DNA of 64,000 bases, from contig CAWCIW010000003.1 in the NCBI GenBank assembly GCA_963795825.1, positions 62,001 to 126,000 on the forward strand, given 5' to 3'. How positions within the stretch are numbered: position 1 is the first letter of the stretch; every line of letters begins with the position of its first letter. The stretch is from BOG-908 sp963795825. GTDB taxonomy: Bacteria > Pseudomonadota > Alphaproteobacteria > Acetobacterales > Acetobacteraceae. Below the pieces are notes generated by a model. That model was not told the DNA's origin. It did not search any database and saw only the letters and a list, made by a program, of their open reading frames with translations. This document shows positions 10,703-20,013 of this stretch, one piece after another. Made by a program: the position numbers and the translations under genes.

Positions 10703-10745
10703 GGCAAGGCAAGTCCTGCTTTGTCATGGAGGAACAAAAACCGCG
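10701..10745. repeat. Degenerate solo PAIR arm upstream of recG
   Basis: CAAGGCAAGGCAAGTCCT, then a disrupted stem ending AGGAACAAAAACC, aligns with a left arm of the GTCC type with substitutions in the A/T stem. The first bases overlap the recG TTG start. There is no right arm. The remaining 75 bp to the next gene show no clear signal. Confidence 0.45.
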
Positions 10746-10820
10746 TGCGCCCGCACCCGCAATGGCACGTATTCTCTTTCTGCGAGCTGAAGCTTCGCGC
10801 CACACGGAAGCCATCGTGCC

Positions 10821-11543
10821 ATGAACGTCAGTCGATCGCCCCGTGTCCTGAGCAAGCGCATCGCCTCCGCCGTGCTGCTCTGGGCGATTGCCACGACATC
10901 AGCAACTGCCCAACCCGCGCAGACCCTGATCGGCGGTCACACCTACGCCTTCCCGGCCGCCATCTTCCTTGGCGGCCAGGCCGAAACCGGCCCGCGGGGC
11001 GACATACTCATCGAACTCGCCTGGCCAGAGATGCGGGGGCTCACGCCTGCCGAAGCATCCGCCTGGCCCCGACGCAACACCATCAGGATACTCGCCAACA
11101 GCGCCGCCCAGGTCGCCGGACGTGCGGTCCCCGAGGCTGAACTGACCGACAAGATTCCGACCTACGTGTCGATCTCCACAGATCTCAGCAGCGGGATCGC
11201 CTGGCGCGCGAGCGGCCATTTAGCGCCGCTTCAGCCAGCCCACGATGCGGCCGACCCCGGCGAACCCGACCCCGGCCGCGGCATCGAACGCGTGGCCGTG
11301 GCGGGTCTGTCCGCGCTCTCCGCACCGCACGACGTATTTGTAGCTGATCCGATCGAACACCCTGTGGAGTTCATCGACTGCTCGCGCCACACCGAGATGA
11401 TCACCAACCCGGAATGTGCGCAGACCTTCGTCGCCAGCAACCTCATCCTGAAGGTCAGCTATCGGCGCGCGCTCGTGCCGCAATGGCGTGAAATCCACGC
11501 CGCTGTCGTTACGTTCCTGGTCAATCACGAGGTCCACAGATGA
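10821..11543 (+). CDS. Secreted or periplasmic protein of unknown function
   Basis: 240 residues. Residues 1-31 form a classical signal peptide (basic start, hydrophobic core, A-T-T-S-A-T-A cleavage region), so the mature protein is exported. A G-G-H-T-Y-A-F-P-A-A strand followed by D-I-L-I-E-L-A-W-P-E-M-R-G-L-T vaguely resembles periplasmic immunity proteins of type VI lipase effectors (Tli-like), but I cannot confirm this. The gene is coupled by ATGA overlap to the next, also unrecognised, gene. The pair sits between recG and sdhE-mfd, which I expect to be neighbours in related genomes, so it may be an inserted cassette. Confidence 0.7.
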   Translation: MNVSRSPRVLSKRIASAVLLWAIATTSATAQPAQTLIGGHTYAFPAAIFLGGQAETGPRGDILIELAWPEMRGLTPAEASAWPRRNTIRILANSAAQVAGRAVPEAELTDKIPTYVSISTDLSSGIAWRASGHLAPLQPAHDAADPGEPDPGRGIERVAVAGLSALSAPHDVFVADPIEHPVEFIDCSRHTEMITNPECAQTFVASNLILKVSYRRALVPQWREIHAAVVTFLVNHEVHR

Positions 11544-12319
11544 GCTACGACAAAGCCTCGCTAGAACAGCTCGACACCGCCAGAAAGCAGGGCGATCGCA
11601 CCGCATATTACAAGATACTCATCGGCTTGAACGACCCTTACGGCCGCATGGCATTGGGCGTCGTCAAGCAGTCCAACATCGCCGGCGTGGTGGCACGGCG
11701 CTACGCGATCGCCGTCAGCCAGCGCTATTGCCGTCCGATCGACGAGGCAAAATGGCTCTACATCAGCAATGCCCTGATGGGAGCCGACTTCGCTGCGCGA
11801 AACCTCGCGGAAAACTTCGAGCCGGGAACACCGTCGCTCCGCTGGAACGTCATCCGCGACTATCACGTGGCGGTCTTTGGCCAGCTCGGCTATCCGCCCG
11901 AAACCTGGACGGCCTGGATCCCGCTGCAGATCGATGGCGCGGCGAAAGACCGCGCCCTGTGGCACCGCATGGTGACGGAGGATTTCCTCACCGTCGCCGT
12001 CCAGACGGTATGGCTGGTGACCGGCCGGATCGCCCATGCCAAGGGCGTGCAGCGCGAGATGGCCAACCACGTCGTGCCGCAACTAAAATACAACCCGCCG
12101 CTTGCAACCGGCACGGCGCCCGACCGCACCATGTCCGCCTGCATGGCCAAGCTCGCCCCCTACCAGTTGGCCCAGTCCGATGCCACCGACACGGAACGCC
12201 TGGCCGCTTTCTACCTGGGCGTGCTGGCGCAGGATCCGCGCCTGGTTTTGGAGATGATCGCGATCGCGCCGACTTCTGCCTGGCGCGCGCGGCCGGCGCT
12301 GATCACGCCGGCTTACTAA
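11540..12319 (+). CDS. Conserved-looking protein of unknown function
   Basis: 259 residues, no signal peptide and no clear membrane segment. The N-terminal half is helical and contains D-R-T-A-Y-Y-K-I-L-I then D-P-Y-G-R-M-A-L-G-V-V-K, a pattern I loosely associate with uncharacterised polymorphic-toxin-like or type VI effector-like proteins; this is weak recollection, not evidence. No catalytic motif was recognised. It overlaps the exported protein upstream by four bases, so it is made from the same mRNA. An exported partner plus a cytosolic product would fit an effector with a periplasmic immunity protein, but no VgrG, PAAR or secretion genes are in the window. Confidence 0.65.
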   Translation: MSYDKASLEQLDTARKQGDRTAYYKILIGLNDPYGRMALGVVKQSNIAGVVARRYAIAVSQRYCRPIDEAKWLYISNALMGADFAARNLAENFEPGTPSLRWNVIRDYHVAVFGQLGYPPETWTAWIPLQIDGAAKDRALWHRMVTEDFLTVAVQTVWLVTGRIAHAKGVQREMANHVVPQLKYNPPLATGTAPDRTMSACMAKLAPYQLAQSDATDTERLAAFYLGVLAQDPRLVLEMIAIAPTSAWRARPALITPAY

Positions 12320-12378
12320 GGCGCGACCGCCCTCGAACCCTGGCGCCCACCCGACGCGCGCTATATGTCACCGGGACG

Positions 12379-12795
12379 ATGCAAGACACCACCCCGCTCG
12401 AAGGCCGCCGCCGCCGCCTTCTGTTCCGCGCCACCCACCGCGGCACCCGCGAGAACGACATCCTGATCGGCAACTTCGTCGCCACCCGCCTCGCCGCGTT
12501 TTCCCCCGACGAGATCACCACCCTCGAAACCATCATCGAACTCCCCGACACCTGGCTCGCCGACTGGCTTACCGGCCGCACCGCCATCCCCGCCGAACAC
12601 GACACCCCCCTGCTGCGCGCTATGCGCGATGCCCGCGGGCAACCACCTGCTCTCCAACAAACAGACGGGCAGCAGCCCGCTCTCCCACAAGCCGGTGGCC
12701 AACCGCCCGCTGTTCAACAAGCGAGTGAGCAACCGCCCGCTCTCCCACAGACAGACGGTCAGCCGCCGCCGCCTCATCAGGCACCAACCGCTTGA
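12379..12795 (+). CDS. sdhE: Succinate dehydrogenase assembly factor SdhE with repeat tail
   Basis: SdhE promotes covalent flavinylation of the succinate dehydrogenase flavoprotein subunit. The diagnostic R-G-T-R-E motif is at residues 21-25, inside a helical first ~88 residues that match the whole family. The 138-residue product carries an extra ~50-residue Pro/Gln-rich tail made of five 10-residue repeats (G-Q-P-P-A-L-Q-Q-T-D type) that ordinary SdhE lacks. Start ATG at 12379. The stop overlaps the TTG start of mfd (TTGA), so the two are coupled; sdhE-mfd adjacency is familiar in alphaproteobacteria. A frameshift that extended a shorter ORF cannot be excluded, though the repeats stay in frame to the end. 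Confidence 0.85.
   Translation: MQDTTPLEGRRRRLLFRATHRGTRENDILIGNFVATRLAAFSPDEITTLETIIELPDTWLADWLTGRTAIPAEHDTPLLRAMRDARGQPPALQQTDGQQPALPQAGGQPPAVQQASEQPPALPQTDGQPPPPHQAPTA
12637..12786 (+). repeat. Five tandem 30-bp repeats inside sdhE
   Basis: Five consecutive 30-bp units begin at 12637, 12667, 12697, 12727 and 12757. All follow the pattern GGNCAnCCnCCnGCTnTnCAACAAnC with unit-to-unit substitutions, and encode the Pro/Gln tail in frame. Units 2 and 4 are especially alike. Confidence 0.85.
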
Positions 12796-15700
12796 CCCTG
12801 GCCACAATCTACGGCGCCCCAGAAGGCTACGACGCGCTCCTGCTGATCCGCCGCGCCCACGAGCACAAAGGCGCCCTCCTGCACGTCGCCCGAAACGAGC
12901 AGCGCATGGTCCGCCTGGCCGAAATGCTCGCCTATTTTGCCCCCGACATCGAAATCCTCCGCTTCCCCGCCTGGGACTGCCTCCCCTACGACCGCGTCTC
13001 CCCCAACCCCGCCGTGATCAGCGAGCGCATCGCCACCCTCTCCCGCCTGCTCGATCCCCCCACCGGCCGACGCATCGTGCTCACCACGGTCAACGCCGCG
13101 ATCCAGCGCGTCCCCCCCGCCTGGTGTTCCTCGGCGAAAGCCTGGACGTGCGCGCCGGCGGCAACGTCAAACCCGAAGCGCTCATCGGCTACCTCGAATC
13201 GCACGGCTACGGCCGCGCCGACACCGTCATGGAGCCCGGGGAATACGCCGTGCGCGGCGGCATCGTCGACATCTTCCCCTCCGGCGAGGGCGACCCCGTC
13301 CGCCTCGATTTCTTCGGCGACACCATAGAGAGCGTCCGCCGCTTCGACCCCGCCACCCAGCGCAGCACCGAGCCGGCCGCCTTCTTCTCCCTGCGCCCGG
13401 TGAGCGAAGTCTCGCTCGACCAGGCCAGCATCGCCCGCTTCCGCACCGAGTGGCGCGAGCTGTTCGGCCCCGCCTCGGCCAGCGACCCGGTGTATGAGGC
13501 GATCTCCGCCGGCCGCCGCTACCCGGGCATGGAACACTGGGTGCCGCTGTTCCATGACGGCATGGAGACCTTGCTCGACTACCTGCCGGACCCCGCGGTC
13601 TCGCTAGACGGCCAGGGCGAGGAAGTGCTCGCCGCCCGCCTGGAGATGGTCGCCGACCACTACCAGTCGCGAAAGATGGTGCCCCGCGACGGCGAAGTGC
13701 CCTACCGTCCGCTGCCGAGCGACCGCCTGTATCTCGACCGCGCCGGCTGGGACGCGATGCTCGCCGGCGTGCCCTGCTTCGTGTTCAGCCCCTACGGCAT
13801 GCCGGATGGCGCCGGCGGCTTCGATGCCGGCGGGCGCCCCGGCGTGGTGTTCACCCAGGCCGGCACAGGCGTCGCCTCCAACGTGTATCAGCAGCTGGCC
13901 GCCCAGGCCGCGAGCTGGGCCAAGCAGGGCCGCCGCACCGTGGTCGCCGCCTGGAGCCGCGGCTCGCGTGCCCGCCTGGCCGCCCTGCTCGGCGAACATA
14001 AATTGCGCGCCGAACCCGCCGATGACTGGGCCGCGATACGCCGCATGCGGGTGGACGTCATCGCCATCATCACGCTGGGCCTCGAGCGCGGCTTCACCGC
14101 GGACGATTTCGCCATCGTGGGCGAGCAGGATTTGCTGGGCGAGCGCATCAGCCGCCCCGCCCGCAAGCGCAAGCGCGCCGACCAGTTCATCGCGGAGGCC
14201 ACCGAGATCGCCGACGGCGACCTGGTGGTGCACCAGGATTACGGCATCGGCCGCTATGACGGGCTGGAGACGCTGAGCGTGGGCCAGGCGCCGCACGATT
14301 GCCTGCGCCTGATCTACGACGGCAACGAGAAGCTGTTCCTGCCGGTAGAGAACATCGAGCTGCTGTCGCGCTTCGGCAGCGAGACCCAGGGCGTGGCGCT
14401 GGACAAGCTGGGCGGCGCCGGCTGGCAGAGCCGCAAGGCGCGCATGAAGCAGCGCATACGCGACATGGCCGGCGCGCTGATACGCATTGCCGCCGAACGC
14501 CGCGTGCGCGACGCCATGACGATCGCCCCACCGGAAGGCACCTGGGACGAGTTCTGCGCCCGTTTCCCCTTCGTCGAGACAGACGACCAGAATCGCGCGA
14601 TATCCGACGTGCTGGAAGATCTCTCCAGCGGCAAGCCGATGGACCGGCTGATCTGCGGCGACGTGGGTTTCGGCAAAACCGAAGTGGCCCTGCGCGCCGC
14701 GTTCGCCGTGGCGATGTCCGGCAGCCAGGTGGCCGTCGTGGTGCCCACCACGCTGCTCGCGCGCCAGCATTTCCGCGGCTTCACCGCGCGCTTCGAGGGC
14801 CTGCCGGTGAAGGTCGGCCAGCTCAGCCGCATGGTCACCGCGAAAGACGCCGCCGAGGTGCGCCGCGGCCTGGCCACCGGCGACATCAACATCGTCATCG
14901 GCACCCACGCGCTGCTCGCCAAGGGCATCGAGTTCAGCGATCTCGGCCTGCTGATCGTGGACGAAGAGCAGCATTTCGGCGTGTCCCACAAAGAGAAGCT
15001 CAAGGCGCTCAAAGCCGACGTCCACGTCCTCACCCTTACCGCCACGCCGATCCCGCGCACCCTGCAACTCGCGCTCACCGGCGTGCGCGAGATGAGCATC
15101 ATCGCCACCCCGCCGGTCGATCGCATGGCGGTGCGCACCTTCATCATGCCGTTCGACTACGTGGTGATACGCGAGGCGCTGCAACGCGAACGCTTCCGCG
15201 GCGGCCAGGTGTTCTGCGTGGTGCCGCGCCTCGAGGACATGCCGAAGATGCAGACCCGGCTGCGCGAGATCGTGCCGGAAGCCCGCATCGTCGAGGCGCA
15301 TGGCCGCCTGGCGCCGACCGAGCTCGAGCGGGTGATGACCGAGTTCGGCGACGGCAAATACGACATCCTTCTCTCCACCAACATCGTGGAGAGCGGGCTG
15401 GACATGCCGGCGGTGAACACGCTGGTGATCCACCGCGCGGACATGTTCGGCCTCGGCCAGCTCTACCAGCTCCGCGGGCGCGTCGGCCGCGGCAAGCAGC
15501 GCGGCTACGCATACCTCACCTGGCCGCCCGGCTCGAAGCTGTCGGGTGCGGCCGAGAAACGCCTGCACGTGATGCAGACGCTGGACCAGCTCGGCGCCGG
15601 CTTCACGCTCGCCAGCCACGACCTCGACATACGCGGCGCCGGCAATCTGCTAGGCGACGAGCAGTCCGGCCACATACGCGAGGTAGGCATCGAGCTGTAC

Positions 15701-16231
15701 CAGCAGATGCTGGAGGACGCGGTGGCCGAGATGCGTTCGGTGCGCGGCCGCGCCGCGAACGCCGACCGCGACTGGACGCCGAACATCAACCTGGGCCTGC
15801 CCGTGCTTATCCCCGACGCCTATGTGCGCGACCTGCCGGTGCGCCTCGGCCTGTATCGCCGGATCGGCGCGCTCTCCACCGACGGCGAGAGCGAGGCGCT
15901 GGCCGCCGAGCTGGTGGACCGCTTCGGCCCGCTACCCTCCGAGGTGGAAAATTTGCTCCAGGTGGTGCGGCTCAAGCGCGCCTGCCGGATCGCCGGCGTG
16001 GAGCGTCTGGAGGCCGGCCCGAAGGGCATGGTGCTGCAGTTCCGCGGCAATGCGTTCGCCAATCCATCCGGGTTGATCACCTGGCTGGGCACGCGCAAGG
16101 GGCTGGTGAAGCTACGGCCGGACCATAAGCTTTCGCTGGTGCGGGATATGAATGTGGCCGAGCGGGTGAAGGCTGCGGACGATCTGCTGGGGAACCTGGT
16201 ACGGGTTATCGGCCAGGCAAAGGCGGCGTAA
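12792..16231 (+). CDS. mfd: Transcription-repair coupling factor Mfd (one frameshift)
   Basis: Mfd displaces stalled RNA polymerase and recruits UvrA. About 1147 residues after correction, the normal length. Seen in order: N-terminal UvrB-like module (P-A-W-D-C-L-P-Y-D near residue 60), RNA-polymerase-interacting domain around residues 470-540 (L-V-V-H-Q-D-Y-G-I-G-R-Y), helicase motif I C-G-D-V-G-F-G-K-T, D-E-E-Q-H, T-A-T-P-I-P-R-T-L, I-V-E-S-G-L-D-M-P and Q-L-R-G-R-V-G-R-G, then the C-terminal TRCF domain. One C is missing in the C7 run at 13112-13118: before it the frame reads A-I-Q-R-V-P-P, after it L-V-F-L-G-E-S-L-D-V-R. The start is TTG overlapping the sdhE stop. Confidence 0.93.
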
Positions 16232-16403
16232 GCAAGCAGTCCTTTTTCGAGAAAAAGGACCAAAAAGCTTTTGCTCCCCGCCTGCACAAGCGCCCGCGCG
16301 CGTTCTGTCACAGCGGGTTTGGCAGAAGCGGCCAGATACTGGCACAGGCGTCATAGCAAGAGTTTTTTGCTTCTTTTTTGCAAAAAAGAAGGCCTTCCTT
16401 GCC
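16228..16403. repeat. PAIR element 3 (between convergent genes)
   Basis: The left arm (16228-16287) is GTCC/TCGAG type with CAAAAAGCTTTTG; the right arm (16342-16403) is CTTC type with a TTTTGCAAAA loop and CAAGAGTTTTTTG. The arms overlap the end of mfd and end 6 bp before the stop of the opposing GGDEF-EAL gene, so the element is the whole convergent gap. Confidence 0.9.
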
Positions 16404-16408
16404 TTCGC

Positions 16409-18610
16409 CTAAGCCGCAACCCGCAACGCCGCGTGCGCGATCAACGCCGCCTCCGGCACCGGCCTAGCCATCAGGTACCCCTGCAATTCGTCCACCCCAG
16501 CGCGCAGCAGATGGTCGCGCTGCGCCTCCGTCTCCACGCCCTCCGCCGTCACTTCCAGCCCCACCGCATGGCCCAGATCGATCACCGCCCTGATGATCGC
16601 GGCCGCCTCCGGGCTGTCCGACAGACCCAGCACGAACGACCGGTCGATCTTCAGCCGGTCGATACGGAAGCTGCGCAGGTGCCCCAGCGACGAGTAGCCG
16701 GTCCCGAAATCGTCCAGGGCGATGCGCAGCCCGGCCGCGCGCAGGGAAGCGATCGTCTCCGCCGCGTCATGCGACTCCTCGAGCAGCGCCGTCTCGGTAA
16801 GTTCCAGCTCGATCTGCCCCGGCCGCGTCATCGCCGCCTGGAACGCGGCCAGCGTTTCAGCCAGGAAGCCGGGCGCGCGCATCTGCACCGGCGAGATGTT
16901 GATCGCCACCGACAGCGCCGGCCAGCGGCCCGCAAAGGCGAGCGCCTCGCGCAGCACCCAGGTGCCGAGCTGCAATATCAGCCCGGAACTCTCAGCCAGG
17001 GCGATGAAGCGGGCGGGCGGCATCAATCCCAATTGCGGATGCTGCCATCTAACCAGCGCTTCCACGCCGACCGGCATACCGGCCCTGTCGAACTTGAGCT
17101 GGTAGTGCAGCACCAACCCGCCGCCGTCCTGCAGGGCGCTGCGCAATTCGGCGGTCAGGCGCAGATCATCATGCGCGCTGGCGTCCAGGCTGCGGTCGAA
17201 CACGCGGTAGCTGTCGCGGCCCGCGGCCTTCACCGTGTAGAGCGCCACATCCGCCCGGCGGAACAATTCGTCCAGCCCGGTCTGTCCTTCGACCAGCATG
17301 GCACCTACCGACGCGCTGATATCGGCGACGCCGGAGGCCAGGCGCAGCTTCATGCGCGCGGCCGCCACCACGGCTTCGCAGACCGCCACCACGTCCCCGG
17401 CCGGCCGGCTGGTGCCGAGCATCACCGCAAACTCGTCGCCGCCCAGCCGGGCCGCGACGGCGCCCTCGCCCACGACCTGTTTCAGGCGCGCGGCGAAACT
17501 GCGCAGCAGCGCGTCGCCAGCCAGATGCCCCATCGTGTCGTTCACCTGCTTGAAGCGGTCGAGATCGATGAGCAGCACGGCACGCACCTTGCCGGCGGCC
17601 AGCGCCGTAGCCAGCCGTCGTCTGAACGCCGCGCGGTTCAGCAGGGTGGTCAGCGCGTCGTAGGATGCGTCGTCCTCGATAGCGGCTTTGAGCCGGCGCA
17701 GGCGGAACGCCGCCCGGTTCTTCTCGCCCAGCGCGCTGTTCGCCGGCACCGCCGCCAGGAACAGCGACAGCAGATAGATCTGCATCAGGTCCTGGTCGAA
17801 CACCTGGCCGTTGCGCGAGAGCGTCACCAGCGGGCCGTAGCCATGCGATGTCATCGCCGCAGCGATCACGCTGGTGAGCAGCACGCTGCCGAGTACGGCG
17901 GGCGGCCCGCTGCGGAAGGCAGTCAGGATGAGCAGGGGATACACGAACAGCACGATCGGGGTATGGCCGTTGCAGAATGCCGTGACATCGAGCACCAGGG
18001 TCGCCGCGAGCAGAAGCACGCGCTCGGTGAGCCTGGCCTCGCAGGCGACCTGCGACCGGCCGTTACGCACGGCGAGCAGGAGCGCCGGGGTGGCGATCAG
18101 CAGGCTGACACCGTCGCACAGCGCCCATTGCAGCCAGCTCTCGAACCGCTCCTCCCCCGAGGCATAGGGCTGCAGGAGGACGCCGATGATTGCCTCCAGC
18201 CCGGCCGATCCGAAACAGATGCAGGCGAACATGGACAGGCGATTGAACCGCGCGAGGTTTATGGTAGCGCCGCACAGTGATCTGGTGAGGAACGCCGTCA
18301 TCAGGCTGACGAACACGTTCAGGGCGGCGAAACTGACGTCCTCCGCCGGCCGGTACGCGGACAGATGGTTTATGCCGACATTGGCCAGAAAGCAGGCGCC
18401 GCAGGTCAGCCAGCCCAGCCGCGGCGGCAGCACGAGCAGGGCCACGACCAAAGCGGCGTTCGCCGGCCAGAGGGCCGAATTGTTGTGATCGTCCACACAG
18501 AGCAGGCGCGCCACCACCGCCAGGACGACGAATGCCGCGAACAGCGCACCGGCGGTCTTAATCCCGGATTTCGGCTCGGCGCTTCTGTAGAGATGCCAAC
18601 GGTTAGCCAT
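16409..18610 (-). CDS. MASE1-type membrane GGDEF-EAL cyclic-di-GMP protein
   Basis: 733 residues. Residues 15-300 hold eight or so hydrophobic segments of MASE1 type. A complete GGDEF motif lies at residues 390-394, so diguanylate cyclase activity is possible; I see no RxxD inhibitory site upstream of it. The EAL domain starts with E-A-L at 517-519 and keeps E-L-T-E, D-D-F-G-T-G-Y-S-S and K-I-D-R-S-F-V, residues needed for phosphodiesterase activity. Both opposing activities therefore look possible. C-di-GMP turnover would adjust motility or exopolysaccharide; a GT61 glycosyltransferase lies 1.4 kb beyond, but no direct link is visible. The gene stands alone between two PAIR elements. Confidence 0.93.
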   Translation of the reverse strand: MANRWHLYRSAEPKSGIKTAGALFAAFVVLAVVARLLCVDDHNNSALWPANAALVVALLVLPPRLGWLTCGACFLANVGINHLSAYRPAEDVSFAALNVFVSLMTAFLTRSLCGATINLARFNRLSMFACICFGSAGLEAIIGVLLQPYASGEERFESWLQWALCDGVSLLIATPALLLAVRNGRSQVACEARLTERVLLLAATLVLDVTAFCNGHTPIVLFVYPLLILTAFRSGPPAVLGSVLLTSVIAAAMTSHGYGPLVTLSRNGQVFDQDLMQIYLLSLFLAAVPANSALGEKNRAAFRLRRLKAAIEDDASYDALTTLLNRAAFRRRLATALAAGKVRAVLLIDLDRFKQVNDTMGHLAGDALLRSFAARLKQVVGEGAVAARLGGDEFAVMLGTSRPAGDVVAVCEAVVAAARMKLRLASGVADISASVGAMLVEGQTGLDELFRRADVALYTVKAAGRDSYRVFDRSLDASAHDDLRLTAELRSALQDGGGLVLHYQLKFDRAGMPVGVEALVRWQHPQLGLMPPARFIALAESSGLILQLGTWVLREALAFAGRWPALSVAINISPVQMRAPGFLAETLAAFQAAMTRPGQIELELTETALLEESHDAAETIASLRAAGLRIALDDFGTGYSSLGHLRSFRIDRLKIDRSFVLGLSDSPEAAAIIRAVIDLGHAVGLEVTAEGVETEAQRDHLLRAGVDELQGYLMARPVPEAALIAHAALRVAA

Positions 18611-18692
18611 AGCCCCCAGCGCGTTCGAGAGACGCCAGGAGTAGCCGAGGCGGATTGAGAAATCGTGAAGCTGCGCTCAGGGTAAGTCAGGC

Positions 18693-18873
18693 CAGCAAGA
18701 AAGCAGTCCTTTTTCGAGAAAAAGGACCAAAAAGCTTTTGCTCCGACGCTTGCATCTAAGCTTACGCTCGTTCTGCCAGCCCTTGCGGCTGCACTGAGAG
18801 CCTGATCGGCGTGCAGGCGTCATGATAAAAGCTTTTTGGTCCTTTTTCTCGAAAAAGGACTGCTTTCTTCCTT
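18693..18873. repeat. PAIR element 4
   Basis: Both arms are GTCC type with TCGA loops and AGCTTTTG modules (left 18693-18755, right 18810-18873), giving a symmetric copy. It lies upstream of the GGDEF-EAL start (18610) and 20 bp past the DUF3096 stop. Confidence 0.9.
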
Positions 18874-18892
18874 ACGAAGCCGCGCCCACCGC

Positions 18893-19042
18893 CTACCGCA
18901 TCAGATGCGGCGCCAGCCCGAGCACGCCGATCAGGATCAGATACAGCGCCACGATCAGGTTGAGCAGCCGCGGCACGAGCAGGATGAGCACCCCTGCCAG
19001 CAGGGCGACAAGCGGCGTGATCTCGACGGCGTGGAAGGCCAT
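18893..19042 (-). CDS. DUF3096-like small membrane protein
   Basis: 49 residues. The product is almost wholly hydrophobic: L-V-A-L-L-A-G-V-L-I-L-L-V-P-R-L-L-N then L-I-V-A-L-Y-L-I-L-I-G-V-L-G-L, two short membrane helices separated by P-R-L-L-N, the arrangement I know from DUF3096. ATG is at 19042 and TAG at 18893-18895. It is divergent from tspO with 97 bp between. The function of the family is unknown. Confidence 0.8.
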   Translation of the reverse strand: MAFHAVEITPLVALLAGVLILLVPRLLNLIVALYLILIGVLGLAPHLMR

Positions 19043-19139
19043 GGCGGTTCTCCGGAATGCGCAACGACGACGCGCCAGGCCTCACGCAGTTGCGCGCACC
19101 ATCCCGGCAACCCCGCGTGCCCGGCGGCGTGTAGGCGCC

Positions 19140-19619
19140 ATGCAGAAAACCAGCGCCGCGCTCGCCGCCACCGCCTGCGTGGCCACCGCCCAGCTCGTGG
19201 GAGCGCAGTGGAACCCGTCGCCGGCGCATCCGCGCACCGCCGCCTGGTATGCGGCCTTGCGCAAGCCGTCATTCACGCCGCCGGCGCCGGTGTTCGGCAT
19301 CGCCTGGACCGCGCTCGACGCGCTGCTGGGATATTCCGGCTATCGCCTGCTCACCGCGCCGGCCTCGCCCAGGCGCAATGCCGCGCTGGCCGCCTGGTCG
19401 CTCAACCTGCTCGGGATCGGCGGCTTCTCCTGGGTGCTGTTCGGCCGGCGGCGTCTGGGCGAGGCGCTGGGCGTGACGGCCGGCATGGTGGTTACGGCCT
19501 CGGCCACCGCGGCTACCGCCTCGCTGGTCGATCGCAAGGCGACCTATTCGGCGCTGCCTCTGCTGGGCTGGGTGGTGTTCGCGGCGGTTCTGCAGGAAGA
19601 GGTTTGGCGCCGCAACTGA
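19140..19619 (+). CDS. tspO: TspO/MBR family membrane protein
   Basis: 159 residues, about the family length. Five hydrophobic segments, with W-Y-A-A-L-R-K-P-S-F-T-P-P and V-F-G-I-A-W-T-A-L-D-A-L-L-G-Y near residues 41-70, the TspO signature. TspO proteins bind tetrapyrroles and act in stress or photosynthetic regulation in alphaproteobacteria. The start ATG at 19140 follows a short divergent region shared with the DUF3096 gene. The C-terminus ends E-V-W-R-R-N. Confidence 0.88.
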   Translation: MQKTSAALAATACVATAQLVGAQWNPSPAHPRTAAWYAALRKPSFTPPAPVFGIAWTALDALLGYSGYRLLTAPASPRRNAALAAWSLNLLGIGGFSWVLFGRRRLGEALGVTAGMVVTASATAATASLVDRKATYSALPLLGWVVFAAVLQEEVWRRN

Positions 19620-19674
19620 CGCCATCGGGGTTGCACTAAGCCGCCCTGGCCTGTAATGGCGGCGCTACCAAGCG

Positions 19675-19749
<75 letters not shown>

Positions 19750-20013
19750 GCCTACTCTTTCGCGTCGTGGCGATCAGGGCCGGGGTATCGGCCTGTCGGC
19801 GAGCGCCAGCAAACAGTGTAGTGCGGCAGCTTCCGCCAGATGATTGCACCTGCGTCGGTTGAACACTCAGCGTTAAGCCATAGCTGGAACGGCGCATGCG
19901 AACCTCCCGCGGAGCACCCTGGCGAAGCCGCCCGCACGCGGCCTGTGCCGCAACCTCGCACGCCCGTATAAAAGCCGGCAGGCGTGCCTGGGCAAGATAA
20001 CGAAGAAAGACGC

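Noticed and set aside
13604..15619. Minus-strand 671-codon ORF opposite mfd
   Set aside because: Shadow of mfd codon bias; low-complexity Ala/His/Arg and no recognisable domains.
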